This document shows, piece after piece, positions 24,994-34,973 of a DNA stretch of 64,000 nucleotides. Source of the DNA: Vicinamibacterales bacterium (lineage in GTDB: Bacteria; Acidobacteriota; Vicinamibacteria; Vicinamibacterales; SCN-69-37). The notes below the pieces were generated by a model. The model did no database searches. It saw nothing but the letters and a program-made list of their open reading frames with translations, and was not told the DNA's origin. Numbering within the stretch: the stretch's first letter is position 1; each line of letters opens with the position of its first letter. The stretch lies in assembly GCA_030827135.1 (NCBI GenBank), contig JAURFE010000001.1, positions 556,368-620,367 of the forward strand, in the 5' to 3' direction. The translations under genes and the position numbers were made by a program.

Positions 24994-26748
24994 CTACTTC
25001 AGATTCTTGAAGTGATCGCCGAGGGTCGCTTCCGGGCGGCCCGTCGAGTCGGTGTAGGCTTCCCAGTCCGCACGGTACTGTTCGTCCTTGAGGGCACGGA
25101 TGCTGAGACCGATCTTCCGTTCCTCAGGCACCAGACGAATGATCTTCATCTGGTAGTTTTCACCGGCCTTCAGTTCCAGCTTGTCGCCACCGGTCGCCGC
25201 ATCAAATTCCGATACGTGAATGAGGCCTTCGATGCCTTCCGCCAGTTCGACAAACGCGCCGAAGTTGGTCAGACGCACGACCTTGCCTTCGACCACGTCG
25301 CCGGCATGGTTCTTCTCGAAGAACTCCTTCCAGATGCCCGTCTGGAGTTGCTTGAGCCCGAGCGAGAGCCGCTGGTTTTCCGCGTCGATACTGAGGACCT
25401 GCGCCTCCACGTCGTCGCCCTTCTTCAGCACTTCCGACGGGTGCTTGATCTTGCTCCACGACATGTCGGAGATGTGAATCAGGCCGTCGATGCCGTCCTC
25501 GACTTCGACGAACGCGCCGAACTCGGTGAGGTTGCGCACCTTGCCTGTGATGGTCGTGCCGGTCGGATACTTGTCCGTCAGCTCGTTCCACGGGTTGGAC
25601 TCGACCTGTTTGAGGCCGAGCGAAATGCGCCGCGCACCGGGATCGACGCCGAGCACCATCGCCTCCACCTGGTCGCCCTGGTTGAGCATCTTCGACGGGT
25701 GCTTGACGCGCTTGCTCCACGACATCTCGGAGACGTGGATCAGGCCTTCGACACCGGGTTCGAGTTCGATGAACGCACCGTAGTCGGTCAGGCTCACCAC
25801 CTTGCCCGTGACACGGATGCTGACCGGATACCGGTCCATCACGTTGCTCCACGGATCGGGCACGAGCTGCTTGTGGCCCAGCGAGACACGTTCGCTCGCC
25901 GCGTCGTACTTCAGCACGATGACGTCGATGTCGTCGCCCACCTTCACCACTTCCGAGGGGTGCGTCACGCGGCCCCACGACATGTCGGTGATGTGCAGCA
26001 GACCGTCAATGCCGCCCAGGTCAATGAACGCGCCGTAGTCGGTGAGGTTCTTGACCGAGCCGCGCAGGACCTTGCCCTCGGCAAGCGTATCCAGCGTGAC
26101 CTTCTTCTTCTCGGCGTTTTCCTCTTCGAGCAGCGACTTGCGCGAGAGCACGATGTTGCCGCGCTTCTTGTTGACCTTGATGACGCGCATGCGCAGTTCC
26201 TGGCCCTTCAGGGCATCCAGGTTGCGCACCGGGCGCACGTCGATCTGCGACCCCGGCAGGAAGGCGCGCACGCCGATATCCACGGCGAGTCCGCCCTTGA
26301 TCCGTTCGATGACCCGGCCGATGACCACCTTGCGATCCTGGTAGGCCTTCTCGACCTCGTCCCAGATCTTCATCTTCTCGGCCTTTTCGCGCGAGAGGAC
26401 GACGTGCCCTTCGCGGTCTTCCGTGCGCTCAAGCAGCACGTCCACGAGGTCGCCGGGGTGGACGGAGACCTGGCCGGTCTCGTCGATGAATTCTTCGATG
26501 GGAATGACCCCTTCGGACTTGAAGCCGACATCCACCACGATTTCGGTCGGGGTGACTTTCACCACCGTGCCCTTGACGACCTCACCTTCCGCGAGGTTGC
26601 GGAAGCTGGTATCGTACAGTTCCATCAGACGCGCAAACTCTTGCGGGTCCATGTCGGAGTCGGTGTGCATGGAGGTAAAGCCAGAGCTGCCCGGTTTCGG
26701 TTTCGCCGGCTGGCCGTGCGTCTTCGTCGTCTCGTCTACATTGCTCAT
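24994..26748 (-). CDS. rpsA: 30S ribosomal protein S1 (six S1 domains)
   Basis: RNA-binding protein that helps mRNA load onto the 30S subunit. Six S1/OB domains follow a 60-residue tail. They start at about residues 52 (GEVVKGTVVKVTPTEIVVDV), 135 (VIGRVIERIKGGLAVDIG), 220 (VLRGSVKNLTDYGAFIDL), 307 (VTGKVVSLTDYGAFIELE), 394 (ITGKVRNLTEFGAFVEVE) and 481 (VEGKVVRLTNFGAFVELA). The middle domains carry the typical LIHVSEMSW / LIHISDMSW block. I use the ATG at 26748, with GGAGG 12 bases before it; an open extension of 31 residues upstream is Arg/Pro-rich and unlikely. A dedicated terminator follows. cmk lies upstream on the same strand, as in many bacteria, but a divergent gene is interposed. Confidence 0.95.
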   Translation of the reverse strand: MSNVDETTKTHGQPAKPKPGSSGFTSMHTDSDMDPQEFARLMELYDTSFRNLAEGEVVKGTVVKVTPTEIVVDVGFKSEGVIPIEEFIDETGQVSVHPGDLVDVLLERTEDREGHVVLSREKAEKMKIWDEVEKAYQDRKVVIGRVIERIKGGLAVDIGVRAFLPGSQIDVRPVRNLDALKGQELRMRVIKVNKKRGNIVLSRKSLLEEENAEKKKVTLDTLAEGKVLRGSVKNLTDYGAFIDLGGIDGLLHITDMSWGRVTHPSEVVKVGDDIDVIVLKYDAASERVSLGHKQLVPDPWSNVMDRYPVSIRVTGKVVSLTDYGAFIELEPGVEGLIHVSEMSWSKRVKHPSKMLNQGDQVEAMVLGVDPGARRISLGLKQVESNPWNELTDKYPTGTTITGKVRNLTEFGAFVEVEDGIDGLIHISDMSWSKIKHPSEVLKKGDDVEAQVLSIDAENQRLSLGLKQLQTGIWKEFFEKNHAGDVVEGKVVRLTNFGAFVELAEGIEGLIHVSEFDAATGGDKLELKAGENYQMKIIRLVPEERKIGLSIRALKDEQYRADWEAYTDSTGRPEATLGDHFKNLK

Positions 26749-26916
26749 TGCGGGGAGGGGCCTCCTAGTCGGCCCTGATGGTCGAATTACAGCTTCGACG
26801 GGCTGTCGGTTGCGTCTCGCGGGATTGCGATAAGCAGGCAATTATCGGTCGAGAGGCCGCCAGAGGTCAAACAGGGGCGACGGCCCTCCGTCGCACCAGC
26901 CAGGGGGAGAACGGTC

Positions 26917-27648
26917 ATGGCCAAGAAGAAGACGAAGAAGAAGGCAGCGGCGGCAAAGAAGTCACCGGCACGGAAGCCCACAAAGAAGGTCGTCAGGAAG
27001 GCCGTCAAGCGGACCGCGCCGAAGCCAAAGGCGAAGACCAGGGCCAAGGCCAAGACCGCCCCGAAGTCGGCTCGCAAGGCGGCGCCAGTACGTAAACCTC
27101 TGAAAAAGAAGGCCTTAGCCAGGAAGTCCGCGCCGAAGACGAAAGCCCCGAGCACGAAGGGGAAGGCCGTCAGGAAGCAGACGCCGGCCCCGAAGCCGTC
27201 GCCGAAGGTGGCCAGGAAGGCGGCCCCCAGGCCGAAGACGAAGGCCGCGGCGCCTGCCGTGCCGGCGCGGTTGATGCGGGAGCGCAAACGCCTCCCTGAA
27301 GTCGAACAGGAAGAATTTTCGGGCGGTGGCGCCGATGCGCGGCTGTTGCGCTCCGCGCGCTCGGGCCACGACGAGCTGCAGCTGGAACTCCGGGACCACA
27401 CCGAAGCCAGCCCCGAACTGACGGCCGGCGACGTCGACGCCAAGTGGCAGGACGCCTACGCGCTGGGCGACGAGGCGCCCGGCGGGGACAACATGACCCC
27501 GGATCAGGATCGCGTGGACGACATCGGCAAAGCGCTCGGTGTGGTCTACGACGATGACGAGGAACTGATGGGGGGCGACGAGATCGCGGAACGCGACGCC
27601 CATCGCTGGGAACTCGATCCGGCGTCAAAGGACGAGGAAGAGATTTGA
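26917..27648 (+). CDS. Histone-H1-like Lys/Ala-rich tail fused to a DUF6335-like domain
   Basis: The first 115 or so residues are almost only Lys, Ala, Pro, Arg and Thr (MAKKKTKKKAAAAKKSPARK and similar), like histone H1-type or AlgP tails, and should bind nucleic acid non-specifically. The rest is acidic: LTAGDVDAKWQDAYALGDEA, GGDNMTPDQDRVDDIGKALG, then ERDAHRWELDPASKDEEE. This matches the pattern I associate with DUF6335 proteins, of unknown role. The opposite charge of the two halves suggests self-interaction or a chromatin-like role. GGGGGAG lies 9 bases before the ATG. The gene is divergent from rpsA and convergent with cmk. Confidence 0.8.
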   Translation: MAKKKTKKKAAAAKKSPARKPTKKVVRKAVKRTAPKPKAKTRAKAKTAPKSARKAAPVRKPLKKKALARKSAPKTKAPSTKGKAVRKQTPAPKPSPKVARKAAPRPKTKAAAPAVPARLMRERKRLPEVEQEEFSGGGADARLLRSARSGHDELQLELRDHTEASPELTAGDVDAKWQDAYALGDEAPGGDNMTPDQDRVDDIGKALGVVYDDDEELMGGDEIAERDAHRWELDPASKDEEEI

Positions 27649-27651
27649 TCA

Positions 27652-27681
27652 GGAGCCGACGGGCTAACGCCCGTCGGCTCC
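27652..27681. terminator. 13-bp hairpin holding the cmk stop codon
   Basis: GGAGCCGACGGGC / GCCCGTCGGCTCC is a perfect 13-bp stem with loop TAAC, 3 bases after the stop of the DUF6335-like gene. On the other strand the loop GTTA contains part of the cmk TAG. The GGGCTAACGCCC core recurs at 58720. There is no T-run, so efficiency as a terminator is unknown. Confidence 0.65.
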
Positions 27682-28335
27682 GCGACGACGGGCAACCTCG
27701 AGCACGGTCTTGACGACCTCATCGATGGCGAGCCCCGTCGTGTCGATGTACACGGCGTCGTCGGCCCTGGTGAGGGGTGAGACGGCGCGCGTGCGGTCGG
27801 ACTGATCGCGGGCCGCGAGAGCCTGTGCGATTTGGCCGACCTGATCGGGCGAAGCGCCCTGTCTGCTCGCGGCGTGCGCGGGGTCGAGCGCGCGACGCCG
27901 CGCGCGTTCTTCAGGCGTAGCATCGAGATAGATCTTGACGGGGGCATCGGGAAACACCACGGTGCCAATGTCGCGGCCTTCCATGACCACGCGGCCCGCG
28001 CGGCCCATCTCCCGCTGACGCTGCACCAGCATCTGGCGCACGTCGCCGTGACGCGCCACGATCGCCGCAGCCGCATCCATCTCAGGCGTCCGAATCTCGT
28101 CGGTCACGTCGTGGCCGTCCACCATCACGCGCGTTGACAGTTCAAAGGTCGCGTCCCGCGCGACGCCGACCACGGCGGCACTGTCGGTGAGGTCGACGCC
28201 GCGATGGCGCGCAATCCAGGCCACCGCCCGGTACATCGCGCCCGTATCCACATGCCGGAACGCCAGTGCGGCGGCAATCGTGCGCGCCACGGTCCCCTTC
28301 CCCGCCCCGGCGGGTCCATCAATCGCAATCAGCAT
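27664..28335 (-). CDS. cmk: Cytidylate kinase
   Basis: Phosphorylates CMP and dCMP with ATP. LIAIDGPAGAGKGTVART is the P-loop at the very N-terminus. HVDTGAMYRAVAW, VVMEGRDIGTVVFPDA and KIYLDATPEERARRR are family blocks. At 223 residues it is normal length. I start it at the ATG at 28335, which puts the P-loop at residues 7-15; a longer frame upstream is Thr/Arg-rich and lies on top of the divergent gene. Only 19 bases separate this start from the divergent hydrolase start. The stop lies in the loop of a 13-bp hairpin. Confidence 0.95.
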   Translation of the reverse strand: MLIAIDGPAGAGKGTVARTIAAALAFRHVDTGAMYRAVAWIARHRGVDLTDSAAVVGVARDATFELSTRVMVDGHDVTDEIRTPEMDAAAAIVARHGDVRQMLVQRQREMGRAGRVVMEGRDIGTVVFPDAPVKIYLDATPEERARRRALDPAHAASRQGASPDQVGQIAQALAARDQSDRTRAVSPLTRADDAVYIDTTGLAIDEVVKTVLEVARRRGADGR

Positions 28336-28354
28336 CGGCCTTATTATCGTTCGA

Positions 28355-29494
28355 GTGCGGCGCATCCTGATCATTGTGGGCGTTGTTGTCGCCATGACGG
28401 CGTGGCTTGCGGCGCCGTATGTGCGAGCGGTGGCCTTGGTGATCGATCTCTCGGGGCGCGAGGTCGCGGTGCGGCGGTGGCTGCCCGTGTCGGTGGCGGA
28501 GGTCGCGACACGCGAGGTGGACCTGCCCACGCGGCATGGGCCGGTGCCGGCGCGCCTGTACATCCCGGACGGTGGAAGTTCCCGCACATGGATCGTGGTG
28601 CCGGGCGTCCACGGCGGAGGCGTCGACGAACCACGCCTCGCGCGCTTGACGACGCGGCTGGCGGGCGCCGGCTATACCGTGCTCAGCCTGCCGCTGCCGG
28701 ACCTGCGCGAATTCCGCGTTGTGGGTCGTTCAACGGATCAGATCGAAGACGCGGCACTCTGGCTGCTCGCCGATTCGACATTGACGCCGCAAGGCACCGT
28801 CAACCTGGCCGGTGTGAGCTTTGGCGGTGGCCTGACGATGGTAGCAGCGGGACGTCCGTCGATCGCCGACCGCATCGACCGCGTGGTGTCGTTTGGCGGC
28901 CATGGGGACTTGCCGCGCGTGATTGACTATCTGTGCACCGGCCGGCTGCCCGACGGCACGGCACAACCCGCGCACGACTACGGCGTGGCCATCCTGCTGC
29001 TCGGCGCGCTCCCGCACCTGGTGCCCGCCGAACAGGTGGCCGCGCTTGATGCAGGCATCCGCGCGTTTCTCGTCGCGTCGATGGCCGACGGGCGCGCCGA
29101 TCCGCAGGCCCAGCGGTTGTTCGAGGCCGCCCGACGCGCCGCGGCGTCACTGCCGGAGCCGGCGCGGTCGATCATGCGCGATGTGAATGCCCGGGATGGT
29201 TCGCGCCTGGGGCCGATGCTGCGTCCCTTCGCCGAAGCGGTGGGCGGCGACCCCGCGCTCTCACCCGAACGGTCTCCCCTCGTGCGCGCGCCGGTGTTTC
29301 TGATTCACGGCGCGGTGGACAACGTGATTCCCCAGACAGAGACGGTCAGCCTCGCCGCGTTCCTGAAGGCGCACGGACACACGCAGGTATCCTCCCTGCT
29401 CACGCCCGCCGTCTCGCACGCAGACCCGACCGCCGATGTGTCGGTCGGTGACGTGTGGCGGCTGGTGTCGACGTGGGTCGCGATCGGACGATGA
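28355..29494 (+). CDS. Alpha/beta hydrolase, membrane-anchored or secreted
   Basis: Serine hydrolase of unknown substrate, 379 residues from the GTG at 28355. The first 30 residues hold one hydrophobic helix (ILIIVGVVVAMTAWLAAPYV), a signal anchor, so the catalytic domain is probably periplasmic. WIVVPGVHGGGVDEPR forms the oxyanion region. VNLAGVSFGGGLTMVAAG is the GxSxG nucleophile elbow. VFLIHGAVDNVIPQTE carries the acid, and the His is probably in AVSHADPT. An ORF reading further upstream overlaps cmk in antisense and should not be used. It converges on purL with one base between the stops. Confidence 0.82.
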   Translation: MRRILIIVGVVVAMTAWLAAPYVRAVALVIDLSGREVAVRRWLPVSVAEVATREVDLPTRHGPVPARLYIPDGGSSRTWIVVPGVHGGGVDEPRLARLTTRLAGAGYTVLSLPLPDLREFRVVGRSTDQIEDAALWLLADSTLTPQGTVNLAGVSFGGGLTMVAAGRPSIADRIDRVVSFGGHGDLPRVIDYLCTGRLPDGTAQPAHDYGVAILLLGALPHLVPAEQVAALDAGIRAFLVASMADGRADPQAQRLFEAARRAAASLPEPARSIMRDVNARDGSRLGPMLRPFAEAVGGDPALSPERSPLVRAPVFLIHGAVDNVIPQTETVSLAAFLKAHGHTQVSSLLTPAVSHADPTADVSVGDVWRLVSTWVAIGR

Positions 29495-29495
29495 C

Positions 29496-32400
29496 TCAGT
29501 CCACAAACGCGCGGGCATTGCGGAACACGCGCATCCACCCGCTCCACTCCCCGGCATCGTCGGGCCACCAGGAGTTGGTGACGGTGCGGTAACACCGGTC
29601 GGGATGCGGCATGGTGATGGTCACCCGGCCGTCGGCGTTGGACATCGCGGCGATGCCCAGCGGTGATCCATTCGGATTCGCAGGATAGGTGGTGGCGACG
29701 GACCGGTCATTGTTCACGTAGCGATAGCCGATCAGGCCTGCCGCGGCGCACTGCGCCGCCACGTCGTCGCTCGCAAACGCCGCGCGGCCTTCGCCGTGCG
29801 AGACCACGATCGGCAGGCTGGACCCGGCCATGCCCTGCAGCAGCACCGACGGCGACGGCAGGACCTCGACCATGCTGTAGCGGGCCTCGAACTGCTCCAC
29901 GCGATTGCGTACGAAGCGCGGCCAGAGCTCCGTGCCGGGAATGATGCTCTGGAGCGCCGCCAGCATCTGACAGCCGTTACACACGCCGAGTGTGAACGTC
30001 TCCGGTCGATCAAAGAACCTGATGAAATCCGCGCGTACGGCCTCGTGAAAGAGCACCGACTTCGCCCAGCCCTCGCCGGCGCCGAGCACGTCGCCATAGG
30101 AGAACCCGCCGCAGACGACGAGTCCCTTGAACTCCTGCAACGACCGGCGTCCACTCAGCAGATCGGTCATGTGGACGTCGTGGCAATCAAAGCCGGCGAA
30201 CGCAAATGCAGCCGCGATTTCGACCTGACTGTTCACCCCCTGCTCGCGCAGGATGGCGATCGGGGGCCGCACTCCGCGGGCGATGTACGGGGCCGCGATG
30301 TTATCGGCAGCGTCGAAGGTGAGCGACACGGACAGCCCCGGGTCGTCGAGACGCGTCTGCGCGGCCAGTTCTTCATCCGCGCACACGGGCTCATCGCGCA
30401 ACCGGCGCATCTGCCAGGAGACTTCGGACCAGACACGACGGAGGTCCCTGAGTGCCTCGCTGAAGTAATCGGCGCCATCCCGGCGGATGGTGACGCGCAT
30501 GTCGCCGCTCGGTCGCGCGACCGGCACCAGCCACTGTGCGAGGCCGTGGCCGGCGACAATCGCCTGCACCGCGGCGGTGTCGCCGGCGCGGGTCTGGAGG
30601 ACGACGCCGAGTTCTTCGGCACACAACTGAGCCACGACAGACGACGCCGAGACAGGCAGATCGATGTCGAGTCCTGTGCGTCCGGCAAACGCCATCTCTA
30701 CCAGCGTCGCCACCAGTCCGCCATCGGAGCGGTCGTGATACGCGAGCACGAGGTTCCGCTCACGCAACTCACGCAACGCCGCCGCGCAGCGCACCAGCAG
30801 CTGCGGGTCGTCCAGATCCGGGGGGGCTTCGCCCATCGCGCCATACACCTGTGTAAGGACCGAGGCGCCCAGGCGATGGCGGCCCTGACCGAGATCGAGG
30901 AGCCAGAGGACCGTGTCGCCGAGATCCGTGCGAAGTTGCGGGGTCAGCGTGCGGCGCACATCGGTGACCGGCGCAAACGCCGAGACGATGAGCGACACGG
31001 GGGCGATCACACGTTTTGACGTCGGCCCATCGGTCCAGGTGGTCTGCATCGACAGCGAGTCCTTGCCAACGGGAATCGCGATGCCCAGCGCGGGACACAG
31101 TTCTTCACCGACGGCCTTGACTGCGGCGTACAGCGCGGCGTCTTCGCCGGGCTCGCCGGCGGCCGCCATCCAGTTGGCCGACAGCCGAATCGACTTCAGT
31201 GATTCCACATCCGCCGCCAGGATGTTCGTCACGGCTTCGGCCACCGCAAGGCGGGCCGCGGCGGGCGAATCAAGGACGGCCACCGGCGTCCGCTCCCCCA
31301 TTGCCATCGCTTCGCCCGTGTTGCCGTGGAAGTCAGACACGGTGACACCGACGTCGGCGACGGGCACCTGCCACGGACCGACGAACTGGTCGCGCGAGAT
31401 CAGGCCGCCCACCGACCGGTCACCGATGCTGATGAGGAAGGTCTTGTCGGCCACCGTCGGGAACCGCAACACCCGGTGCACGGCCTCCCGCAGGTCGAGC
31501 GCGCTCGCGTCAAATGCCTGCGTGCGAGGGACCACCGCACGCACATTCCGCTCCATGCGCGGAGGTTTGCCCAGCAGCACATCGATGGGCATATCCACCG
31601 CCGTGTTGTGGAAGTGCGGGTCCGCCACGGTCAGTTGGCCGGAGTCGTTGATGGTGCCCACCACGGCGAACGGACACCGCTCGCGACCCGCGATCGCCGC
31701 GAACCGCTCGACCGCATCAGCATCGACCACAAGCACGTAGCGCTCCTGGGCCTCGTTGCACCAGAGCTCCATGGGCGACATGCCGGACTCGGCGCTCGGA
31801 ATGTCGCGCAGATTGATCGTGGCCCCACGATGACTGTGGGCGACCGCTTCAGGGATGGCGTTCGACAATCCGCCGGCGCCGACGTCGTGAATCAGGACGA
31901 TCGGGTTCTTCGGGCCAAGCGCCCAGCACGCGTCAATCACTTCCTGCGCCCGCCGCTGCATCTCGGGATTCCCGCGCTGCACGGACGCGAAGTCGAGCTC
32001 CGCGTGGCTCGCCCCGCTGCTGAGCGACGATGCGGCCCCGCCCCCGAGACCGATCAGCATTGCCGGCCCACCCAGAACGACCAGCTTCGCCCCTGGCGGG
32101 ACGTCGCGTTTCTCCACGTGCGCACGGCGGATGTTGCCCATCCCGCCGGCGATCATGATCGGCTTGTGATACCCGCGCGTCCGCGTCGGCTCATCGCCGG
32201 CCACCTGCTGTTCAAACGTCCGGAAGTACCCGGCAATGTTCGGCCGTCCGAATTCGTTGTTGAACGCGGCCGCGCCAATCGGGCCTTCGATCATGATGTC
32301 GAGCGCGGAGGCGATGCGATCCGGCTTTCCGATGGTGGCTTCCCACGGCTGTTCGAAGCCGGGGATCCGCAGGTGCGAGACCGAGAATCCGGCGAGACCC

Positions 32401-33398
32401 GCCTTGGGTTTGGCGCCTCGCCCCGTGGCGCCTTCGTCACGAATTTCGCCGCCCGATCCGGTGGACGCCCCGGGAAACGGCGAGATGGCCGTCGGATGAT
32501 TGTGCGTTTCCACCTTCATCACGATGTCGATGGGCTCGACCGTGCCGGTGAACACGCCGGTCTCGGGATGCGGGAAAAAGCGTGTACCGTGCGCGCCTTC
32601 GATCACCGCCGCGTTGTCCTTATAGGCGGACAACACGCCGTGTGGATTGTGCGCGTGTGTGTTCCGGATCATCGCGAACAGGGACCTGGCCTGCGGCACC
32701 CCGTCGATGATCCAGGTGGCGTTGAAGATCTTGTGGCGGCAGTGCTCGGAGTTGGCCTGCGCGAACATCATCAACTCGACGTCCGTCGGGTTGCGACCGA
32801 TCGTGCGGAAACTTGTCAGCAGGTAGTCAATCTCATCATCAGACAGCGCCAACCCGAGTGAGACATTCGCCTCGGCCAGGGCTGCGCGACCGCGGTCCAG
32901 CGACACTTCGCTGAGCGGACGCGGCGCCTGGTGCTGAAAAAGGGCTCCGAGCTGCCGGTGGTCACACAACACCATCTCGGTCATCCGGTCATGCAGAGGT
33001 GCGGCCAGCAGCATCACACGTTCAGCGGACAGCGGGCCCGTGCTCGTGATCTGATAGGCAATCCCGCGTTCAATGCGCGTGACGACGTCGAGCCCGCAGA
33101 CGCGGGCGATATCAGTGGCCTTGCTCGACCAGGGAGAAATGGTGCCGGCACGCGGCACCACAAGCAGCACTCCGCGCTGATCGTCCGGCGGCCACGCCGC
33201 CGCGTGATCCGCGGCCGGACCGAGGAGTCCGTCCAGTTGCGCCTGTTCATCCGGCGTCAGATCGCGGGCGGTTTCAATGACGTGGATGTAGTGGGCCGTG
33301 AGGCCGGTCACGGCCCCGTCGACATCTGCGAGACGGGCGCGAAGTTTGTCGATTCTGAACGGCGAATGAGCGACGGCGCCGACCGACGAGAGAATCAT
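29496..33398 (-). CDS. purL: Phosphoribosylformylglycinamidine synthase, single-chain form
   Basis: Fourth step of purine synthesis: FGAR, glutamine and ATP give FGAM. At 1300 residues it is the large fused PurL of proteobacterial type, with N-terminal linker, two AIRS-like ATP domains and a C-terminal glutaminase. Visible blocks are [20 protein letters not shown] and [10 protein letters not shown] in the first half, and SDRSVGG-type and GKDSLSMQT motifs in the second. The glutaminase Cys is in [13 protein letters not shown] and the His in MPHPDR near the end. The ATG overlaps the rluB stop (ATGA), so the two are translationally coupled. Confidence 0.96.
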   Translation of the reverse strand: MILSSVGAVAHSPFRIDKLRARLADVDGAVTGLTAHYIHVIETARDLTPDEQAQLDGLLGPAADHAAAWPPDDQRGVLLVVPRAGTISPWSSKATDIARVCGLDVVTRIERGIAYQITSTGPLSAERVMLLAAPLHDRMTEMVLCDHRQLGALFQHQAPRPLSEVSLDRGRAALAEANVSLGLALSDDEIDYLLTSFRTIGRNPTDVELMMFAQANSEHCRHKIFNATWIIDGVPQARSLFAMIRNTHAHNPHGVLSAYKDNAAVIEGAHGTRFFPHPETGVFTGTVEPIDIVMKVETHNHPTAISPFPGASTGSGGEIRDEGATGRGAKPKAGLAGFSVSHLRIPGFEQPWEATIGKPDRIASALDIMIEGPIGAAAFNNEFGRPNIAGYFRTFEQQVAGDEPTRTRGYHKPIMIAGGMGNIRRAHVEKRDVPPGAKLVVLGGPAMLIGLGGGAASSLSSGASHAELDFASVQRGNPEMQRRAQEVIDACWALGPKNPIVLIHDVGAGGLSNAIPEAVAHSHRGATINLRDIPSAESGMSPMELWCNEAQERYVLVVDADAVERFAAIAGRERCPFAVVGTINDSGQLTVADPHFHNTAVDMPIDVLLGKPPRMERNVRAVVPRTQAFDASALDLREAVHRVLRFPTVADKTFLISIGDRSVGGLISRDQFVGPWQVPVADVGVTVSDFHGNTGEAMAMGERTPVAVLDSPAAARLAVAEAVTNILAADVESLKSIRLSANWMAAAGEPGEDAALYAAVKAVGEELCPALGIAIPVGKDSLSMQTTWTDGPTSKRVIAPVSLIVSAFAPVTDVRRTLTPQLRTDLGDTVLWLLDLGQGRHRLGASVLTQVYGAMGEAPPDLDDPQLLVRCAAALRELRERNLVLAYHDRSDGGLVATLVEMAFAGRTGLDIDLPVSASSVVAQLCAEELGVVLQTRAGDTAAVQAIVAGHGLAQWLVPVARPSGDMRVTIRRDGADYFSEALRDLRRVWSEVSWQMRRLRDEPVCADEELAAQTRLDDPGLSVSLTFDAADNIAAPYIARGVRPPIAILREQGVNSQVEIAAAFAFAGFDCHDVHMTDLLSGRRSLQEFKGLVVCGGFSYGDVLGAGEGWAKSVLFHEAVRADFIRFFDRPETFTLGVCNGCQMLAALQSIIPGTELWPRFVRNRVEQFEARYSMVEVLPSPSVLLQGMAGSSLPIVVSHGEGRAAFASDDVAAQCAAAGLIGYRYVNNDRSVATTYPANPNGSPLGIAAMSNADGRVTITMPHPDRCYRTVTNSWWPDDAGEWSGWMRVFRNARAFVD

Positions 33399-34315
33399 TT
33401 CGTCAGAGCCCTCACTTCGTCGGACGTGAGTTCACGCACCTGACCAGGCTTGATGCGACGATCGGTGATCGGGCCGATGCGCGTGCGGCGCAGTTCAATC
33501 ACGGGATGCCCCGTGCCGTCAAACATGCGGCGCACCTGACGATTGCGGCCTTCCTTAATCACGATTTCGATCAAGGCCTGCGGTTCGGCCTTGTCGGGAT
33601 ACGTCCGCACGACGCGCACACTCGCCGGCAACGTGCGGCGGCCTTCGATCAGGATGCCGCGGGTGAGCCGCGCGAGATCGCGTTCGTCCGGCAGACCCGA
33701 CACACGCACCTCATATGCCCGCTCGAGTTCATGTTTCGGATGCGTGACCTTCTCCGCCAGATCGCCATCATTGGTCATGATGATCAGCCCCTCGGAGTCG
33801 TAGTCGAGACGCCCGACCGGATAAAAATAGCCCTTCACCCCGGCCCGCGCGAGCACTTCGATCACCGTCGTGCGCTGCTGGGGATCCGACCGTGTGCTCA
33901 CGACACCGCGCGGCTTGTACATCAGGTAGTACTTGCGCTCGGCCCCGAGTTTCAGCCGGCGGCCATCCACCCGAATGTCGTCCACTTCGGGATTCGCGCG
34001 CGTACCCAGCTCGCTGGCGACCTCGCCGTTGACCTCAATACGCCCCTGCCGGATCAGTTCCTCGGCCACACGCCGCGACGACACGCCCGCGTGCGACAGG
34101 ATCTTCTGCAGGCGTACGCCCGAGGGTTTGCCGGAGTTGCCTGCGATACCCCGCGGCTCCGGACTTCGCCCCTTCGACACCCCGGACTTCAGTCCGCCGA
34201 CGGGACGCACCGGCTTCGGCCGGCGCGTGCCGCCAGCCGGTTTCCGCTTCGAGGAATCAGTGAATCTTTTCGTCGTCGGACGCGGTCGCGAGGTCCGAGG
34301 TCTCTGTGCTGCCAT
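33395..34315 (-). CDS. rluB: RluB-family 23S rRNA pseudouridine synthase
   Basis: Converts a uridine in large-subunit rRNA to pseudouridine. A basic disordered tail of about 65 residues precedes an S4 RNA-binding domain ([20 protein letters not shown], then GRIEVNG). The catalytic domain follows: [14 protein letters not shown], then [19 protein letters not shown] with the catalytic Asp, and [19 protein letters not shown] use the ATG at 34315, with GAGG 9 bases before; an ATG two codons upstream is equally possible. Either start overlaps the scpB end by about 60 bases, an unusually long overlap. RluB/RluE/RluF specificity cannot be settled by eye. Confidence 0.9.
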   Translation of the reverse strand: MAAQRPRTSRPRPTTKRFTDSSKRKPAGGTRRPKPVRPVGGLKSGVSKGRSPEPRGIAGNSGKPSGVRLQKILSHAGVSSRRVAEELIRQGRIEVNGEVASELGTRANPEVDDIRVDGRRLKLGAERKYYLMYKPRGVVSTRSDPQQRTTVIEVLARAGVKGYFYPVGRLDYDSEGLIIMTNDGDLAEKVTHPKHELERAYEVRVSGLPDERDLARLTRGILIEGRRTLPASVRVVRTYPDKAEPQALIEIVIKEGRNRQVRRMFDGTGHPVIELRRTRIGPITDRRIKPGQVRELTSDEVRALTK

Positions 34316-34961
34316 CGTCATGTCCCTCGTCTGTGGCGTCGGCGTCCGGGGTCGCGTCCGGTGCGGGCGCGGCCTCGACGTCCGGTTCAAACGGCAACGC
34401 CGTCTGTGGTGCAGGTTCCTTGACGCCACCCGGCAGGTCGAAGCCGAGCAGTTCAGACATGTCCTCGACCTTCGGCAGGTCGTTGATGTCGTTCAGTCCG
34501 AAACGCTCGAGAAAGTCGCGCGTGGTGCCGTACATGAACGGCCGGCCGACCACCGCCTTACGGCCGACGATCTTCACCAGTTTACGATCCACCAGCGTGC
34601 CCAACACACCCGCGGTGTTGACACCGCGAATCTCCGCAATCTCGGGCGCCGTCACGGGCTGCCGGTACGCAATCACCGCCAGGGTCTCAAGCGCCGCCAC
34701 CGACAACTTCGACGACGTGCGTTCATGGAACAGCCGACGCACCCATTCGTGGAGCTCGGGACGCGTGACGATCTGATATCCACCGGCGACCTCCACGAGC
34801 TGAAGACCGGCCGGACGGTCGTAATCCTGCTTCAGGGCGATGATGGCCGCCTCAAGGTCTTCCTTCGGCTCGGCATCCAGCAACTTGCCGAGGGCCTTCA
34901 GTGTGAGGGGCTCGGGGGAGGCAAAGATCAACGCCTCAACAATGGACTTCAACTCAGACAT
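34257..34961 (-). CDS. scpB: Segregation and condensation protein B
   Basis: Winged-helix subunit of the SMC-ScpAB condensin complex that organises the chromosome. LKSIVEALIFASPEPLT and the KLLDAEP segment form the first winged helix. LAVIAYRQPVTAPEIAEIRG and VVGRKAVVGRPFMYGTT form the second. After about residue 175 the chain is acidic, Pro/Ala-rich and disordered, which is longer than in short ScpB proteins. It lies 12 bases after scpA in the usual scpA-scpB-rluB order. No smc gene is in the window. Confidence 0.94.
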   Translation of the reverse strand: MSELKSIVEALIFASPEPLTLKALGKLLDAEPKEDLEAAIIALKQDYDRPAGLQLVEVAGGYQIVTRPELHEWVRRLFHERTSSKLSVAALETLAVIAYRQPVTAPEIAEIRGVNTAGVLGTLVDRKLVKIVGRKAVVGRPFMYGTTRDFLERFGLNDINDLPKVEDMSELLGFDLPGGVKEPAPQTALPFEPDVEAAPAPDATPDADATDEGHDDGSTETSDLATASDDEKIH

Positions 34962-34973
34962 GACGACAGTGCC

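Noticed and set aside
24037-26778. 913-codon open frame on the plus strand
   Set aside because: It runs antisense through tamA and rpsA, has His/Arg-rich composition and no motif. It is a by-product of high GC third positions in the real genes.
28187-28354. N-terminal extension of the alpha/beta hydrolase over cmk
   Set aside because: It is antisense to the cmk P-loop region. The signal-anchor begins at the GTG at 28355.
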